A stretch of 64,000 nucleotides of DNA from Achatina immaculata (GCA_009760885.1 CM019713.1:23258427-23322426), one strand, 5' to 3'. Shown: positions 34,790-47,328, numbered from the stretch's first letter. Notes: a model not told the origin generated them from the sequence alone. Program-made: numbers and translations.

Positions 34790-35446
34790 AGATAATAACA
34801 GATAGCAAGTTAGTGGAGGTCAATGAATGTGTATACCTTGGCAGGAGAGTAGTAGAAAATAGAGACAGCACACATGACATCAACAGCAGACTTACTAGAG
34901 CAAACCAGGCTTTTGCAGTGCTGCAGGCTATATGGAAATCTAAAAAAACTAAGCATTAATGCAAAAATCAGGATATTTAAGAGTAATGTTCTAAGTGTAA
35001 TACTCTATGGAAGTGAATGCTGAAAAATCACCAAAACCATAGAAAATAAGTTGAATTCTTTCCAGACTAAATGTTTACGAAGAATTAGAAAAATATTTTT
35101 GGCCAAACACCATAAGAAATAACATCTTGCTGGCAGAAATGCAGATGAAGCCACTGACAGCAATTATTGAGGAAAGACGCTGGCGATGGTTGGGACATGT
35201 GCTCTGAATGACTGACAACTCACTACCAAAAACAGCACTAAGATGGACACCACAGGGGAACAGAAGTAAGGGTAGACCAAAAGAGACATGGAGAAGAACA
35301 ACAAAAAGGATGTTGAGTAATAGAGGGCTCACCTGAGCAAGAGCAGAAAAAAAAGGCAAAGGACAGGCATTTGTTGAAAACCCTTGCGGAAGCCCCATGT
35401 GCCCTGGGCACTTAAGGTTCAGAGAGAGAGAGAGAGAGAGAGAGAA
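34790..35446 (+). mobile_element. LINE family C, longest copy, decayed, with (AG)n tail
   Basis: On the plus strand the region after the reverse transcriptase core can be followed through several frames: VNECVYLGRRVVENRD near 34815, RIFKSNVLSVILYGSEC near 34970 followed by a TGA where a Trp is expected, SFQTKCLRRIRKIF near 35060, RRWRWLGHVL near 35175 followed by another stop, and KGRPKETWRRT near 35270. It ends CTTAAGGTTC then (AG)n at 35410-35444. The stops and frameshifts show a dead copy. Confidence 0.82.
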
Positions 35447-36590
35447 TACGGGGATAGCACTAGTTTCAGCGTATAAGAAGAACACAACACACACGATATC
35501 CTGAAGGGAGGAGAACAGGACGTGGGATGACACCAGGAACTAGAATGATATAATCACTGGAACGCCACCACACATATATTTAGATCTGTCCAACCACAAA
35601 CATGGCCACATATATTCTCAAATGATATTCACAACAGATCACTGTCAAGTGATTTCTGACTCATGGTGTACATATATTCCCTGCACAAGTAGAAACTAAG
35701 TTAGCCCTCATGCGTGTAAGCAAGAACACTAACTAATGGATGAAGCAAGAAAACATATGAACCATCATCATCATCATCATCAAGAGGCATTGTACCGGGC
35801 TGACAACTACATGCAACCACTTAGTGCTGTTCATAGTGTAAATTGATTGACTGATTGATGATTGACTGATCTTTGTTTCCAAAGGGTTAAAAACTGACCA
35901 CGCAGGCTTGTCTGACATTCTGCCCTGTATCAAACAACTTTCACTCTGTCCCAGACATTCTACAAATATGCTGCTCATATAACAAACATAATTAACACTG
36001 AAGCTGACAAACATAAAATAAGATCAAATATAAACTTTACCTTTCACTCTTATCCATGCACTCGGTACAGAAAGAAACTACATACATGTAAAACAACAAC
36101 AACAACAACAACAACAACTGTTATTCTCGCAGTCTCACACTAACGACTATCAACTTCACTTTCAGCACTTACTATTCAGAATAAATAACTGAATTCGACG
36201 TCTGTAAGAAGAGTCTAAAGTGCATGTAAATTGTATGAATCATGGAGGTATGTCGTTGATAAGATAATAAGTGGATAATAAGATCTGCTTGTCTTTCTTT
36301 GTTACCTGTTTACATTTGCTTAGACATTCACTGCTTTCTTCCTGCCATGAAGTTTTTCTCTATTTCAGTGGTTCTCAAAGTCCCAGTCCCAGCCTTCCCT
36401 TTACAGCCCCGACTTTCTCCGAATTTGCCCCCTATATACTGAATCATCATCCAGAAACCATTATAAATCTTTCACGGTGGTTGAAGTCTTGCCTTTAAAC
36501 TTGAACTTTCTCCCCACAGAGAATGGCTGGTCTAGTTGTTAACACTGTCTAAGTGTTGTATTTCAGTGTCATGTCCACATTATACTAATC
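35447..36590. other. Intron 2 sequence, possible LINE 3' end
   Basis: Mostly unrecognised, with (ATC)n at about 35764-35780 and (CAA)n at 36097-36117. On the minus strand 35835-35950 reads GGGCAGAATGTCAGACAAGC, then a short linker and a tail made of 'atcagtcaatc' repeats. This resembles the 3' terminus of a LINE with a microsatellite tail, like the one at 58.4 kb, but the match is weak. Confidence 0.3.
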
Positions 36591-36594
36591 CTCG

Positions 36595-37018
36595 TCTCCC
36601 TATAATATAGATGTTGTACCTCCCTACAGTTTATATGATACATCTCCCTATAGTTTATATGCTATATCTTCCTAGTTCATATGTTGTATCTCCCTACAGT
36701 TTATATGCTGTATCTCCCTATAGTTTATATGCTATATCTTCCTAGTTTATATGTTGTATCTCCCTAGAGCTTATATGTTGTATCTCCTTATAGTTTATAT
36801 GTTGTATCTCCTTACAGTTTATATACTATATCTCCCTATAGTTTATATGTTGTATCTCCCTATAGTGTATATGTCGTATCTCCCTTTTGTTTATATTTTG
36901 TTTCTGCTTATAGTTTATATTTTGTATCTCCCTATAGTGTATATGTTGTATCTTCCTATAGTTTATATGTTGTATCTCCCCATAGTTTATATGTTGTATC
37001 TCCCTATAATTGTTATAT
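36595..37018. repeat. Minisatellite, 24-bp unit, about 17 copies
   Basis: The unit is close to TATCTCCCTATAGTTTATAT plus GTTG. It is divergent in the left part and more regular to the right. The plus frame 36751-37020 is a by-product. Confidence 0.88.
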
Positions 37019-37611
37019 AGTAAATCTGTGATAACTTGACTTATTTTCTTGACACTCAGACAAAAACACCAGCCAGGCCTCTAGGCTATTCTAACTTTAG
37101 GATGCCCCCTCCACCTCCCCCGCAGCGTGGACCTATACCAACCATGTCCTGATGCATGGCCTGACCCCGCTCTTGTTCTGGTATCTACTTACTAATATAT
37201 GACTCACCAATCACAGACTGACACGTCATTATCTCTTAGATAACAACGAGCTAGTTATAAATCACTGTCAATAAGCTGTATTTGGAGAGATGGTTCTCTC
37301 TTCCTGGCCCACAGACGCTTGCCTGTACAACAACCTAATGACTACTCCTGTACTGTGTTCATATTTTTTTTAAAAAAAGGGATGAGATTTACTGGTTTAA
37401 TTAGCGCTGTGTCTAAGCGCTGACAGCCAACAGCCAGGAGCAGCATTCTTGTCTTCGTCATCATCAATACTTTCTTTCTTTCTTCTCTTGAATTCTTCAG
37501 TGAACAATCTAAACTTGATTCCCCCCCCCCCCCCCCAAAACCACCGATGAAACAGAGAAAGGTTAGGGATCACACAGGAGCAACCTGGATTTGTAGTAAG
37601 ATTAATCAAAT
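37019..37611. other. Intron 2 sequence close to exon 2
   Basis: No element recognised. It contains a C-run at about 37520-37537. Confidence 0.4.
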
Positions 37612-37614
37612 CTG

Positions 37615-37875
37615 ATACAGGAGACAATCAAGTAGACAGAGAAACATACAGGTCGTGTCAGGACGCTGTATCTCCATCTTATACAGGAAATAATCAAGTA
37701 GACAGAGAAACATACAGGTCGTGTCAGGACGCTGTATCTCCATCTTATACAGGAAACAATCAAGTAGACAGAGAAACATACAGGTCGTGTCAGGACGCTG
37801 TATCTCCATCTTATACAGGAAACAATCAAGTAGACAGAGAAACATACAGGTCGTGTGAGGACGCTGTATCTCCTA
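37615..37875. repeat. Minisatellite, 66-bp unit, 4 copies
   Basis: The unit contains CAATCAAGTAGACAGAGAAA and GTCGTGTCAGGACGCTGTAT. Copies are almost identical. It ends about 75 bp from the splice donor of exon 2 of the MAP3K-like gene. Confidence 0.92.
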
Positions 37876-37950
37876 GGTAACCATGTTACCTACAATACCA
37901 TGAAAATATATTTCACATATTTATATAACGTGCTGCTAACAAAAAAGTAC

Positions 37951-38107
37951 CTTTTCTCTCCGCCAAACTCGCACTTGACCTTGAGCTCATTTCGTGTTTT
38001 CTGTAGCTGGTCTATGGCCCGCTTCTGTGCTCGCTTGTTACCTAACTTGAGGCCATCTTCAAGACTGTGCTGGATGGAAGCAACCACATCTTCCAGACTA
38101 GGGTCTT
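37951..38107 (-). CDS. MAP3K2/3-like kinase, exon 2 (N-terminal helix and start of PB1)
   Basis: A 157-nt exon between an acceptor TTTTCCCCCAG and a donor GTACTT on the minus strand. Its first two bases complete a codon begun in the previous exon. It encodes DPSLEDVVASIQHSLEDGLK, a lysine/arginine-rich linker (NKRAQKRAIDQLQKTRN) and the first PB1 strand ELKVKCEFGGEKR, with the last codon split. In MEKK2/3 a short helix with a similar acidic-hydrophobic pattern precedes a basic linker and the PB1 domain. The linker ends in two bases (AG) that, joined to the A of exon 3, give the Arg of GEKR. The coding strand shows no stop across the exon. Confidence 0.75.
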
Positions 38108-38269
38108 CTGGGGGAAAACAAACACCAACATTACTACAACATTACGCCAATCAGTGACTGACATAACTGCAACATTACACGAGTCACTGATTAACACAAC
38201 TACAGCATTAAGTAAGTCAGAGATTATTATAACTATAACAAATGAAATAACGTAATTAAAACATTATGC

Positions 38270-38357
38270 GCACTGAAGCTGATTATTATGTATCTAGACA
38301 CTAAAGCTGATTATTATGTATCTAGATACTAAAGCTGATTATTATGTATCTAGAAAC
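38270..38357. repeat. Short tandem repeat, 28-bp unit, 3 copies
   Basis: The unit contains AAGCTGATTATTATGTATCT. It lies at the junction with the LINE fragment on its right. Confidence 0.85.
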
Positions 38358-39300
38358 TCTCCAGATGATAGAACCAGAAACCAGATAGATCATTTTTGTA
38401 TTAGAAAACAATTCAGAACCTCTCTGATAGATGTAAGAGTATATATGGGTGCAGATGTTAACAGTGATCACAACCTGTGTATAGGGAGGATAAGACTTGA
38501 ACTGAAAAGCTCAACACAAGAAATCAATACTCAGAAAGATAAACAGTCATAGCCTGCAAGAAGAAAATACCAACAGTGATTTCAGTCTGGAACTTACCAA
38601 AAATTTTGCAGCACTCAAAGAGGTAGATGAGACATATAGATGTATTATGGAATTCATACAGCATAGCCATAATCATTGCAGCAAAAGCAAGTGCTGGACT
38701 GCAGTCAACAAGTAGGAAAGCATGGATATCAGAGAACACATGGAAATACATACATGAAAGACAAGCAAGTCAAATTAGCCATGTTGAATGTAAAGACAGA
38801 TCTTGGAAAAGTTTTGACAAAAGCAACATACAAAGAACTAGACAATAAAGTAAAAGTTCAGCTAGAAGAGACAAAAGAGAATATATGGACAATATGGCAA
38901 AAGAAGCAGAAAATGCAGCAAAAACAGGAGACAGCAAAACTTTATATAACATACAGAAGAAGCTAACAGGTGCTATTACCTCCAGAGAAAGACCAGTCTT
39001 TAGCAAAACAGGCAACCTATTAACATCAAGTAAAGATCAAAAGCAAAGAAGGGCTGAACACTTCCAAGAAATACTTAATCGACCACACCCAAATGAATTA
39101 ATAAATCTTGAAACCGATTTACCAGTCCCACAACTAAATGTCAACTTAGATGAAATTACACTTAATGAAACTGAAACAGCAGTGAATTTAATGGCTAACA
39201 ACAAAGCTGCAGGTGAAGATGAAATAACAATCGAGATGTTAAAAGCTATTAACAGTGACAACATGAGCCAACTACAAAGAATGTTTAATAAAAATTTGGA
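38330..39300 (+). mobile_element. LINE family E, endonuclease end to start of reverse transcriptase
   Basis: Plus strand. The frame at 38316-38552 reads TRNQIDHFCIRKQFRTSLID followed by VRVYMGADVNSDHNL. This is the C-terminal part of the apurinic-type endonuclease, with the N-Q-I-D-H and S-D-H motifs that contain the catalytic Asp and His. After frameshifts, 38885-39300 gives the connector (AENAAKTGDSKTLYNIQKKL, RRAEHFQEILNRP) and NKAAGEDEITIEMLK, the lead-in to the reverse transcriptase. It stops before the RT core. It may be the upstream part of an element like family A, but no overlap exists to prove it. Confidence 0.82.
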
Positions 39301-39740
39301 AAGAAGAAGAAAGCTGACTGGCCAAAGAGGACACTGAAATGGAGCAACCAGACATACCAATCACCTATAATCAGAAGAAGAGCATGATAAAAACCTACAG
39401 GAAGACACAAACACCACCACATGATGACTATCACATGCTAAACAGAAAGGAACAAGTCACGATTTTCCGTCTCCGAACAGGACACAGCCGACTCTGAAGT
39501 CATATGTATACAAAGTTTAAAGTTGGTACTACTAATCTATGTACATGTGCCCAGGTGCCCCAAACTGTGGAACATATACTCCAGAACTGCACCAACTATG
39601 AGACACTGAGAAATAATTACTGGCCCAGTGAAACCACTAAAGAAGATAAGCTCTATGGTTCCATACATGAGTTACAAAAAAAAGTGAAATTTGTCCAAGA
39701 GACAGGACTGCAGATATAGACATAAGAAGAAGAAGAAGAA
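39301..39740 (+). mobile_element. Jockey-like LINE fragment (J), 3' end with (AGA)n tail
   Basis: Plus strand. Across one stop near 39496 it reads KEQVTIFRLRTGHSRL then YTKFKVGTTNLCTCAQVPQT and VEHILQNC. This is the zinc-knuckle-like C-terminal region (C-x-C, then H-x-x-x-x-C) found after RNase H in jockey-type elements. The frame ends at the stop near 39719, and a run of AAGAAG repeats follows at 39723-39748. It differs from families A to E. Confidence 0.75.
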
Positions 39741-39747
39741 GAAGAAG

Positions 39748-41121
39748 ACGTCCCTTCTAAATGGAAAAAAAGGGAATCATTGTAAAATACCCCCTCCCAA
39801 AAAAAAAAGCAACCTCAGTGATTGCAATAACTGGAGGGGTGTAACCTCGCTATCAGTTGTGTCAAAGGTATTTTGTAAAGTGATTCTGAATAGAATTAAG
39901 GATGTAGTGCATACTGCAATGAGAGAAGACCATAAAGTATTTCAAAAAGGAAGAAGCTGTCTTGACCAGATCTTTACTCTAAGAATAATACTTGAAGAAC
40001 ATATTGAAATGCAGAAACCATTAATACTGAACTTCATAGACTTTAAAAAAGCATTTGATAGCATACTCGGAGATTCACTGTGGAGAATTTTAAGACTATA
40101 TGGAATACTATCTAGGGTTGTCAACATCATTAGAGATCTCTACAACGGATATGTCTGTGCAGTCAAGACAGAAGAAGGAATGAGCGAATTGTTTCAGATC
40201 GAAACAGGCGTGAAACAAGGGTGTGTATTATCTCCATTGCTTTTCTGGAATTGCCATTGACTTTATAATGAAAAGATGCTGTACAGGTAAAACCGGCGTT
40301 GACTGGGAACATGGGACCCAAATAGAAGATCCTGATTTTGCAGATGACATAACTCTTATCAGTGACAATGTGAAATCGATGAAGAAAAAAAAAAACAGAT
40401 TCCCTGTCTTCCTCGGCTAGCAAAATAAGTCTTGAAATTAACACAGACAAAACAAAAATAATGAAACTTCTCACTAATCAACAAGGAAAAATATATGTAG
40501 AAGGAAGAGCTGTCGATGAAGTAAACGAATTTGCATACCTTGGCAACTACACAGACCAGGATGGTGACACTAAGAAGGAAGTTAGAATTCAAATTGCAAA
40601 AGCAGCATTATTCTTAAACAATATTGAGAACATATAGAATTCGAAAGTTATAAGCACAAAAACCAAGATAAGATTATTCAATTCAAATGTGATTTCCACT
40701 CTCATTTATGCATGCGAAAGCTGAAAATCAACTAAAGAAATAGACAAGAAATTAGACTCTTTTGAAAACAAATGCCCAAGGAAAATACTTGGTATAAAGT
40801 GGAACGAATTCAAGAACAACGCAGAGATAAGACAGATGAGCAAACCTGTCTCATGGGTGAGCAGAAAAAAAAATATGGACATATGTAGGCCATGTGACGA
40901 GAAGAAACAATCAGAGAATACCAAAACAACCTATCAAGTGGACCACAACAGGCCGAAGAAGTTGACCACGTGAAACTCTACTGAGGACATTGTTAAGTTT
41001 GTGCCAGTTTAGTAGGCATAACATCCCTTGATCAAGTTGAAAGACTCGCCGAGAACAGGAAAACTTGGCAAACAACTATGCGAGCCCTATGCGACGTTTA
41101 ACGGCACGGGAAGGATGTAAG
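39748..41121 (+). mobile_element. LINE family A copy 3, 5'-truncated, disabled
   Basis: Plus strand. The RT core is readable: NNWRGVTSLSVVSKVFCKVI's counterpart near 39830, FIDFKKAFDS (motif A), TGVKQGCVLSPLLF (motif B), then a 1-nt insertion near 40247 that shifts frame, and PDFADDITLI (motif C) in the next frame. Later a TAG at 40636 and a TGA near 40723 replace Trp codons of copy 1. It ends CGTTTAACGGCACGGGAAGG followed by ATGTAAG. All three lesions are shared with copy 4. Confidence 0.88.
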
Positions 41122-41758
41122 AAAACACTAAAGATGATCATTAAGATAAAGCAATGCTCATGAACTAAAACCAAGTACGGGGGGGGGGTATGTTAGTATA
41201 AAACATATCTTATGATCTCTTCACACACGACACAGCATGGGGGGGGGGGGGGGGGAACAAACTGAAATCTTGTCTTTATGAAATATTATTTGAAATACAA
41301 CTGAGCACCAAGGAGAGAGAGAGAGAGGGGGGGGGGAGTTATAAATATCAACAGCAGTCCCTAGAAAATCGTATGATTCTAACTTTTTTAAAAAATCACA
41401 GGGTTGAGGCGACCAGTAAAAGTATGATGTCATATTTCTAGAAAATCACCACACAGTAATCGCCCTCCCCCCCCCCCCAAACATTCCAGTTTGTTACAGC
41501 AAATATCAGGCAGCCCGCCATTACAGACACGCACACAATTCTGCCTGTATATCAGCACTGAAATGATATACCGCCCCACTGTTTCAGCCACTCAGTCTAC
41601 CTAGACTGTCTTGTCAAGTCTCCTATCAAGCTCTGTGGGCCCGGCACGCTACATAAAGTGCGCAGTTTGCTCATTGTTTATACAGCACCTTATCATTCAG
41701 CTGCAGAGAGGCGAGCAACTTGAGTAACCTTTATCGATAAGACTAGACAGTTGCAGAA
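41122..41758. other. Intron 1 sequence rich in mononucleotide runs
   Basis: Contains G-runs (about 41178-41188 and 41239-41255), a (GA)n/G tract at 41314-41337 and a C-run at 41467-41478. No coding or element signal. Confidence 0.4.
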
Positions 41759-41759
41759 G

Positions 41760-41760
<1 letters not shown>

Positions 41761-41820
<60 letters not shown>
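41761..41820. repeat. (GA)n microsatellite, 30 units
   Basis: A pure 60-bp (GA)n tract. Confidence 0.97.
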
Positions 41821-41822
<2 letters not shown>

Positions 41823-44630
41823 GGTTGACTTGATGGCCGCTGATGGGTCTTGTAACCCGTGAGTAAAAATGTTATTTACGTTTTGTGGCCGAGATTTCAA
41901 GAAAAAACCGACATGAGAAATACGCAACAAAGGCAAGGTTGTCTCAGAACTGAGTGGGTTGTCTGTGTGAGTCGCTACATGGATGATAAATAACTTTAAA
42001 ACAGCCTCTTGATTGGACCTTCATATAAAAAAATATCGTTTAGATAAGGAAACAGTAAAACCGACATCTTGTGCGTAGACTAGGAGAGAATTAAAAAAGT
42101 GTCTTCACACTCAACACGAGTAGGTTGCTTGAACCTGCATGGAAAGCTTTGCCATGACCTGCCAAATGGTGGCTAAACCTTGCACCAAAAACTGACTTCA
42201 TAACACTTTCTGCTTATTGTCTTACATCTAGACTTGTTTTCTCTACTGAAACAAATTTTTAAAAAATCTTGGTCTTGTGTGTGAAATGGATGGTGTGGCT
42301 GTGTGTCTTAGCTTTACAAGTCTGAGAAAGATCTGGCACCATGTAGAGACTGCGTGTCTTCCTGGCAGAAAATCACTTTCTACCCATTTTATACAGACTT
42401 GAGTCTATATTTTGACTGCAGACATGATGTGTCTTGACTGCACATTAACTTACTGAAAGAGCATGTAACAAGAGTCAAAGACGTGGTTGATATGACAAAA
42501 CACACAGCACCAAAAATAATGAAACATTGGAATAACATCAACGAAAATAATGACCCTTATTTTCGTTTTTAATATAATCTTACAACAGACAGCTGGAGCA
42601 AGAATGCGACCGTTGCACTCTGTGGGGCCATACCACGGCAATGATTCTGATAATTATGAACAGAAAGCTAACAATGCGAGAGAGAGGGGGGAGGGAGAGT
42701 ATAAAAAAACGTTTAGTTATTCTACTGATAAGAATGAAACGTTTGAAAGCGGAACACAACGAAACTCTCAGAATATTTCGATGCTCAAATACTGGGAGCA
42801 TGCTTGTGAAAATTATATTTCTCAAAACAAGGAATCATTACTCGTACAGTGGAAAACACTCACTCCAAGGACAAAAACAGGACGGAAAGCAATGTCTCAT
42901 ATTACAAGATTTATTCTCCCTGCACAGGAAAATGTGGCAGCAGTTACAGGAAAGCAAGGAGAGGAGCTGGTTGCTACACTGCAAGAACGTGTCGTGAGCT
43001 CATAAAACAGTACCAAAAAAAAGTATAAAAACAAGTTCTCTAAAGATGTGACATAAATCCTCTACAAAGCACACTCACTTTAAGTACAGAGTGAGTGGAA
43101 TTGTTTCAGTTAAGGTGTTAAATAAAACTATCTAGGCATCTCAACAATTCATCTCAGAAAATGCTCTTCGCCAATTAAAGAAACAATAGGCCAACAGAAG
43201 ACTGCACCTATGGCATGTAACATCTCATTCAGCATATAACATGTTTTGTCTGTTTGTCAGTTTAAGAAACTGCGTGCCGCGATAACATTATCAGTTATAC
43301 ACTGCTATACAAAAAAGTCACTGCTGGGAGAAAAATAATGAGAAGATCACTTCTGGCAGACAAGATGTATTTTCTAACAAACATATATTAGTGCCCATTA
43401 CTTATTATGAAGAAATGGAGGGAACCTGACCACGTGGCATCAACACGACGGGTAGAATAGTCAGGTAGAACTGTCTACACACTGAAGCCGGCAGCCAGGA
43501 CAAAACGATATCCTATTTGCCAGTTACATGCCAACAGCTGGCATGTTAGCATCAGGGTTGGTGGGCCCCAGCTGACCAAGACCGTGTCCCACCTCTCCGT
43601 GGTACCCCCAGCATCAAGACTAGCTAGCTAACAGGGCGGGATCCTCATAGTCCCCAAGGAGGTGGCGTGTGCTAAAGAAGTATTGCGCGGCTCCCCACCA
43701 ACCCGCACACAACCACCCCCGCTTTGTAGCTGCACTGAATTGAAAAATAACCCGCTCCCAATCTGACAAGATCAGCTCGCAGTTCCTGGGAGATGGAAGA
43801 GTAGTTGAAGACGACGGACACGGTCCTTCTGAAATGATGGCTAATAACAGAGCTCATCGGGAGAGACATGATGATGATGATGAACAACAGTTTCCAAACC
43901 CATACGTATACTATGTTGAACATGTATGATTTCCGGCTATTATTAGACTTGGCAAAACTTACCAGGAAGAAATAACAAGAAAAACACAAGCTTCCGTCTA
44001 GCTAGCAAGCAGATCTTAACATAAGCATGGATGTCTCTAACCTTGAGTCAAGTAAATATGCTGCTGCATCAACTAATCAACTCATGAACATGGCTGCTGA
44101 TAGCTAAGTGGACGTGAGACTGCCATCTGTATTCTAACACTTTCTGACAATTAATTAGTGAGTCTGACATGCGGTCTCTCAGATCTGCACATGTTTGGCT
44201 GGCTATAATAAACATGTTGTTCGTCACATATTCGTGTTCTGAACTCAACCTCCCTACACTCTGATACAACATATAAACTTGGATATTAATGTTTTTAAAA
44301 GCTCACATCACAATGTCATGCAATCCATAAACTGCTCTGGGCCATATTTACACTTCTAGCCATTTCTGTCCATGGTTAAGCGCAGCCTAACCAGACTGTC
44401 TCGACTGTCAGCTGAGACATGTTACCACTTCTTAACAATCTATCTATATAATTTTCTTGGTTTACTTTCTAGTTATAGCTCCTAGAACTATCTTATCATT
44501 GAAGGGTGATAACTGTAAAATGACTGCACTCGTGCACTTTTCTCTAAGCTATATTGTTCAAAAAACAAAAAGAAAGAAACGTAACACTACTGTAGTCGTA
44601 ATGGTCACAAATTTCAAACTTGTATCAAAA
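41821..44630. other. Intron 1 sequence, mostly unrecognised
   Basis: The longest frame, 42550-43005 plus (151 residues), has no motif that I recognise, no splice borders and no neighbours that support it. The GC-richer stretch at about 43430-43800 stands out in composition and could be an old element; I could not match it to anything. Confidence 0.35.
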
Positions 44631-44639
44631 TTTTATTTT

Positions 44640-45720
44640 ATGGAATTAATATTTAAATCTTGGCATGAAGAAACTTTAAAGACTTTAACAATGGAATGAT
44701 GTTCATTAAATTTGGTTTGGACTTTTATTCTTTGCGACTTAGGCCTCCGTTTCAGTAAGGTGTATGGCCTCCTCTGGCCTGTATCAGAGAACGACATTTC
44801 CTTGACATGGATCCGATTAGCCGTTGGATCTGTTGTTGTTGGATGGCTGCCCACTCTTCTTGCAGTGCAAGAGACAACTGTCGGAGATTGGTTGGCGCCA
44901 CGTCTCGCTGGCGGACTTGTTGTTGAGTTCATCCCATAAATGTTCTATTGGGTTCATGTTTGATGACATGCACGGCCACAGAATGGTCTGGACGTTGTTG
45001 TCAGCAAGGAACTGGGTGATAGAGTTGTGCCACATGAAGTCGAGCGTTACCCTGCTGAAAAATCGACCCTGGTGCAGCCAGAAGTGGAAGGACGTGAGGA
45101 CAAAGAATTTCAGCGAAGTATCGCTGGGCATTCAGGGGTCCTTCAATTTGCACCAGGTCACTTCTTCCCATGAAGTTGATCGTCCCCCACACCAGTACAC
45201 CTCCACCACCATGTGGAGGAGCCTCATCCACGTAGTTCTGGACGTAGCGCTTATCCACTCTGCAGTAAACTCTTCTTCGTCTATCGTGTCGCTGGAGTAG
45301 AAAGAATGATTTATCACTAAACCAAACCCTTCTCCAATCATTCGCAACGGTCCATTGACGATGCTGGTTCGCCCACTACAGTCGGTTCTGATGATGCCGG
45401 TCCATAAGAACAGGAACTCTGTAGGGTCTTCTAGCCCAAAGACCAGCGTCGTCCAGCCGGTTCTTGACTGTTTTATATGAAATTCGACGAGCTGCTGTCA
45501 TTGACTGGACTGTTGAGGACGCGGATGCATATTGATTCCTGAAGTGACGCAGCCGTATGAAGCGGTCTTTGACAGGAGTTGTGACGATGGGCCGGTCTGC
45601 AACTGAGCTAGTTTCTTGAAATCGTCTCCAAAGGCGACTAATGGTGCTTCTAACCACCTTAAATTGTCTGGCCACTACTTTTATAGGCATTCAATAACAT
45701 GGTCAGTGAGTTTTGTGTTC
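44640..45720 (-). mobile_element. Tc1-like transposon copy 2 (different family)
   Basis: Identified from the transposase on the minus strand. I could not define terminal repeats with confidence, so the borders are approximate. Its transposase motifs (QQ-x-N-A-R-x-H, SSNMNPIEHLWDEL, ARGGHTPY) differ from those of the 7.6-kb element, so it is a separate Tc1-like lineage. Confidence 0.75.
44752..45690 (-). pseudogene. Tc1-like transposase with a mutated catalytic residue
   Basis: Read from 45690 downward. The N-terminal paired-type helix-turn-helix (ARQFKVVRSTISRLWRRFQE) is followed by a linker and second DNA-binding region (ARRISYKTVKNRLDDAGLWA). A TAG stop at 45376-45378 interrupts the frame. 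FSDKSFF then carries the first Asp, followed by YVDEAPPHGGGGVLVWGTI, FQQGNARLHVA (the second Asp is replaced by Gly in what is normally QQDNA) and NPIEHLWDEL with the Glu of a DD34E triad. The protein ends with RGGHTPY and a stop at 44752-44754. Two frameshifts lie near 45020 and 44850. The stop, the frameshifts and the lost Asp make it inactive. Confidence 0.87.
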
Positions 45721-46855
45721 AGTAAGTTTCACGGGATTCTCGAGAACCTGTCATGAGTTACTGCCAAAAATGCTGTTTTGACTAGTGTCGTTTTTCTGTG
45801 CTCATGAATCATCTGCTGAGTACAATTCAGGTCAGCACGTGAACGTTTCAGGCAATTTGCCCTTGTCTGATCAGCGAACTTCAGTTTAAATCGCAACATC
45901 GTATTGTATTGTAACAGTATAAATTAGTGCCCTTCATTAAACACCAGAATCTTTCTGATTCCTGCATGTTTTGGCCGCTCTAGTTGTTCTGTTTTTAAAT
46001 TCCTGTATCAACTTTCACCTACACACTACAAGTTCTGTGACGCACTTGGTTCTGTAGTGTGTTAGTGTGTGTGTGTGTGTACATATATATATATATATAA
46101 AGAAATGTGGCTGTGGTAAATTCCACGACTATGTTAAGAAACAGACGACAGAACAGCTGAACATAATATGTAGATCACTACCCACACTGTGATTCTAGCC
46201 ATGTTTTAGTATGCCCTTACAGCACAAAAATCCCCTATTTTATTAAAGACACCGTAATCCTAATCCTAATCCTACTCAATCTCTTATGATCCTGTGTTAA
46301 CTGTTAAATTGGTATAACATTATTATCCATGCACTCAGGGCAAATCAAAGCTGCTTTGATCCTCTCTTTGGTACAAGGATTTCCTTCAGGCGAATGTACT
46401 CCGTACCACGCGTGAGAATCTTCATCGATGTGTGTGTGTGTGGGGGGGGGGACGGAGGGAGGGAGGTAAATGGATTGAGAGAGAATGGACAATAGACCCG
46501 AGTACTTCAGTCCAGGAACGTGTGTGGTTATTGATTTGACCACTGGCAAAATAACGACTATAAAACACATATATTTGCTGCTAGTGTGGACGATAAATTC
46601 TTGCATGAATGCTACCTGAAAATGCCAAAACGTGCTAGACTTCAGCTCATACATGATCATTGTTCTGTTGAGTGTATTCATATGAAAAGTCTAAACGACT
46701 GATGCATTCTAACATCACCCCTACCCTAGTTTCTCCTGTACGTAAAGTTCTTTCTCGTCTGCCATAATAATGATAAATAATAAATGTAATACATAAGTGC
46801 ATTAAATCCTACCTCTTCTACTGAAGTTTGGTAAGGGCGTGTGCGTCAGTGTTTG
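45721..46855. other. Intron 1 sequence
   Basis: (TG)n/(TA)n tract at 46067-46100, a short run of TCCTAA at 46256-46274 and a G-run at 46442-46450. No exon recognised. Confidence 0.4.
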
Positions 46856-46859
46856 TGTG

Positions 46860-47215
46860 AGTGTGTTCTAAGAGGGTGAGAGAAAAGACAGAGAAGTGAG
46901 GAAGAGAGACGAGAGGGAGAGAAGAAAGAGATAAAGAGATGGAGAAAAGGAGAAAGAGAAGAGGGGAAACAGAGGAGAGTTACGAGTGATGCGAGTCAGA
47001 GAGGAGGGAGAGAAGTGATAGAGAAATGCGAGAGAGATAAGAGATAGAGAAATGAGAGAGAGATAAGAGATAGAGAAATGAGAGAGAGAGAGAGAAAAGA
47101 TATAGAAAGAAGAGAGAGAACGTAGAGAGAGAGAAGAGAGAGAGAATGTATAAAGAGAGAGAGAGTCTAGAGGGAAGAGAGAAGTGAGAGGGAGAAGAAA
47201 AGATAAATGTCAGAA
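46860..47215. repeat. Purine-rich (GA/GAA) tract with 25-bp periodicity in part
   Basis: Nearly pure plus-strand purines for over 300 bp. In the middle a GATAGAGAAATGAGAGAGAG unit repeats about three times. A (TC)n tract follows at 47298-47327 and another at 47407-47423. Confidence 0.9.
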
Positions 47216-47293
47216 ATTCAGAACAGAAAATATATCGTCTCTTCCCTCTCTTTCTTTCTCGACCTATACACAAACAAAAACAATCAACTTGTT

Positions 47294-47328
<35 letters not shown>

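Noticed and set aside
42550..43005. 151-residue plus-strand open frame
   Set aside because: No recognisable motif, no splice sites or partner exons, and compositional bias without homology; could not be supported as a gene.
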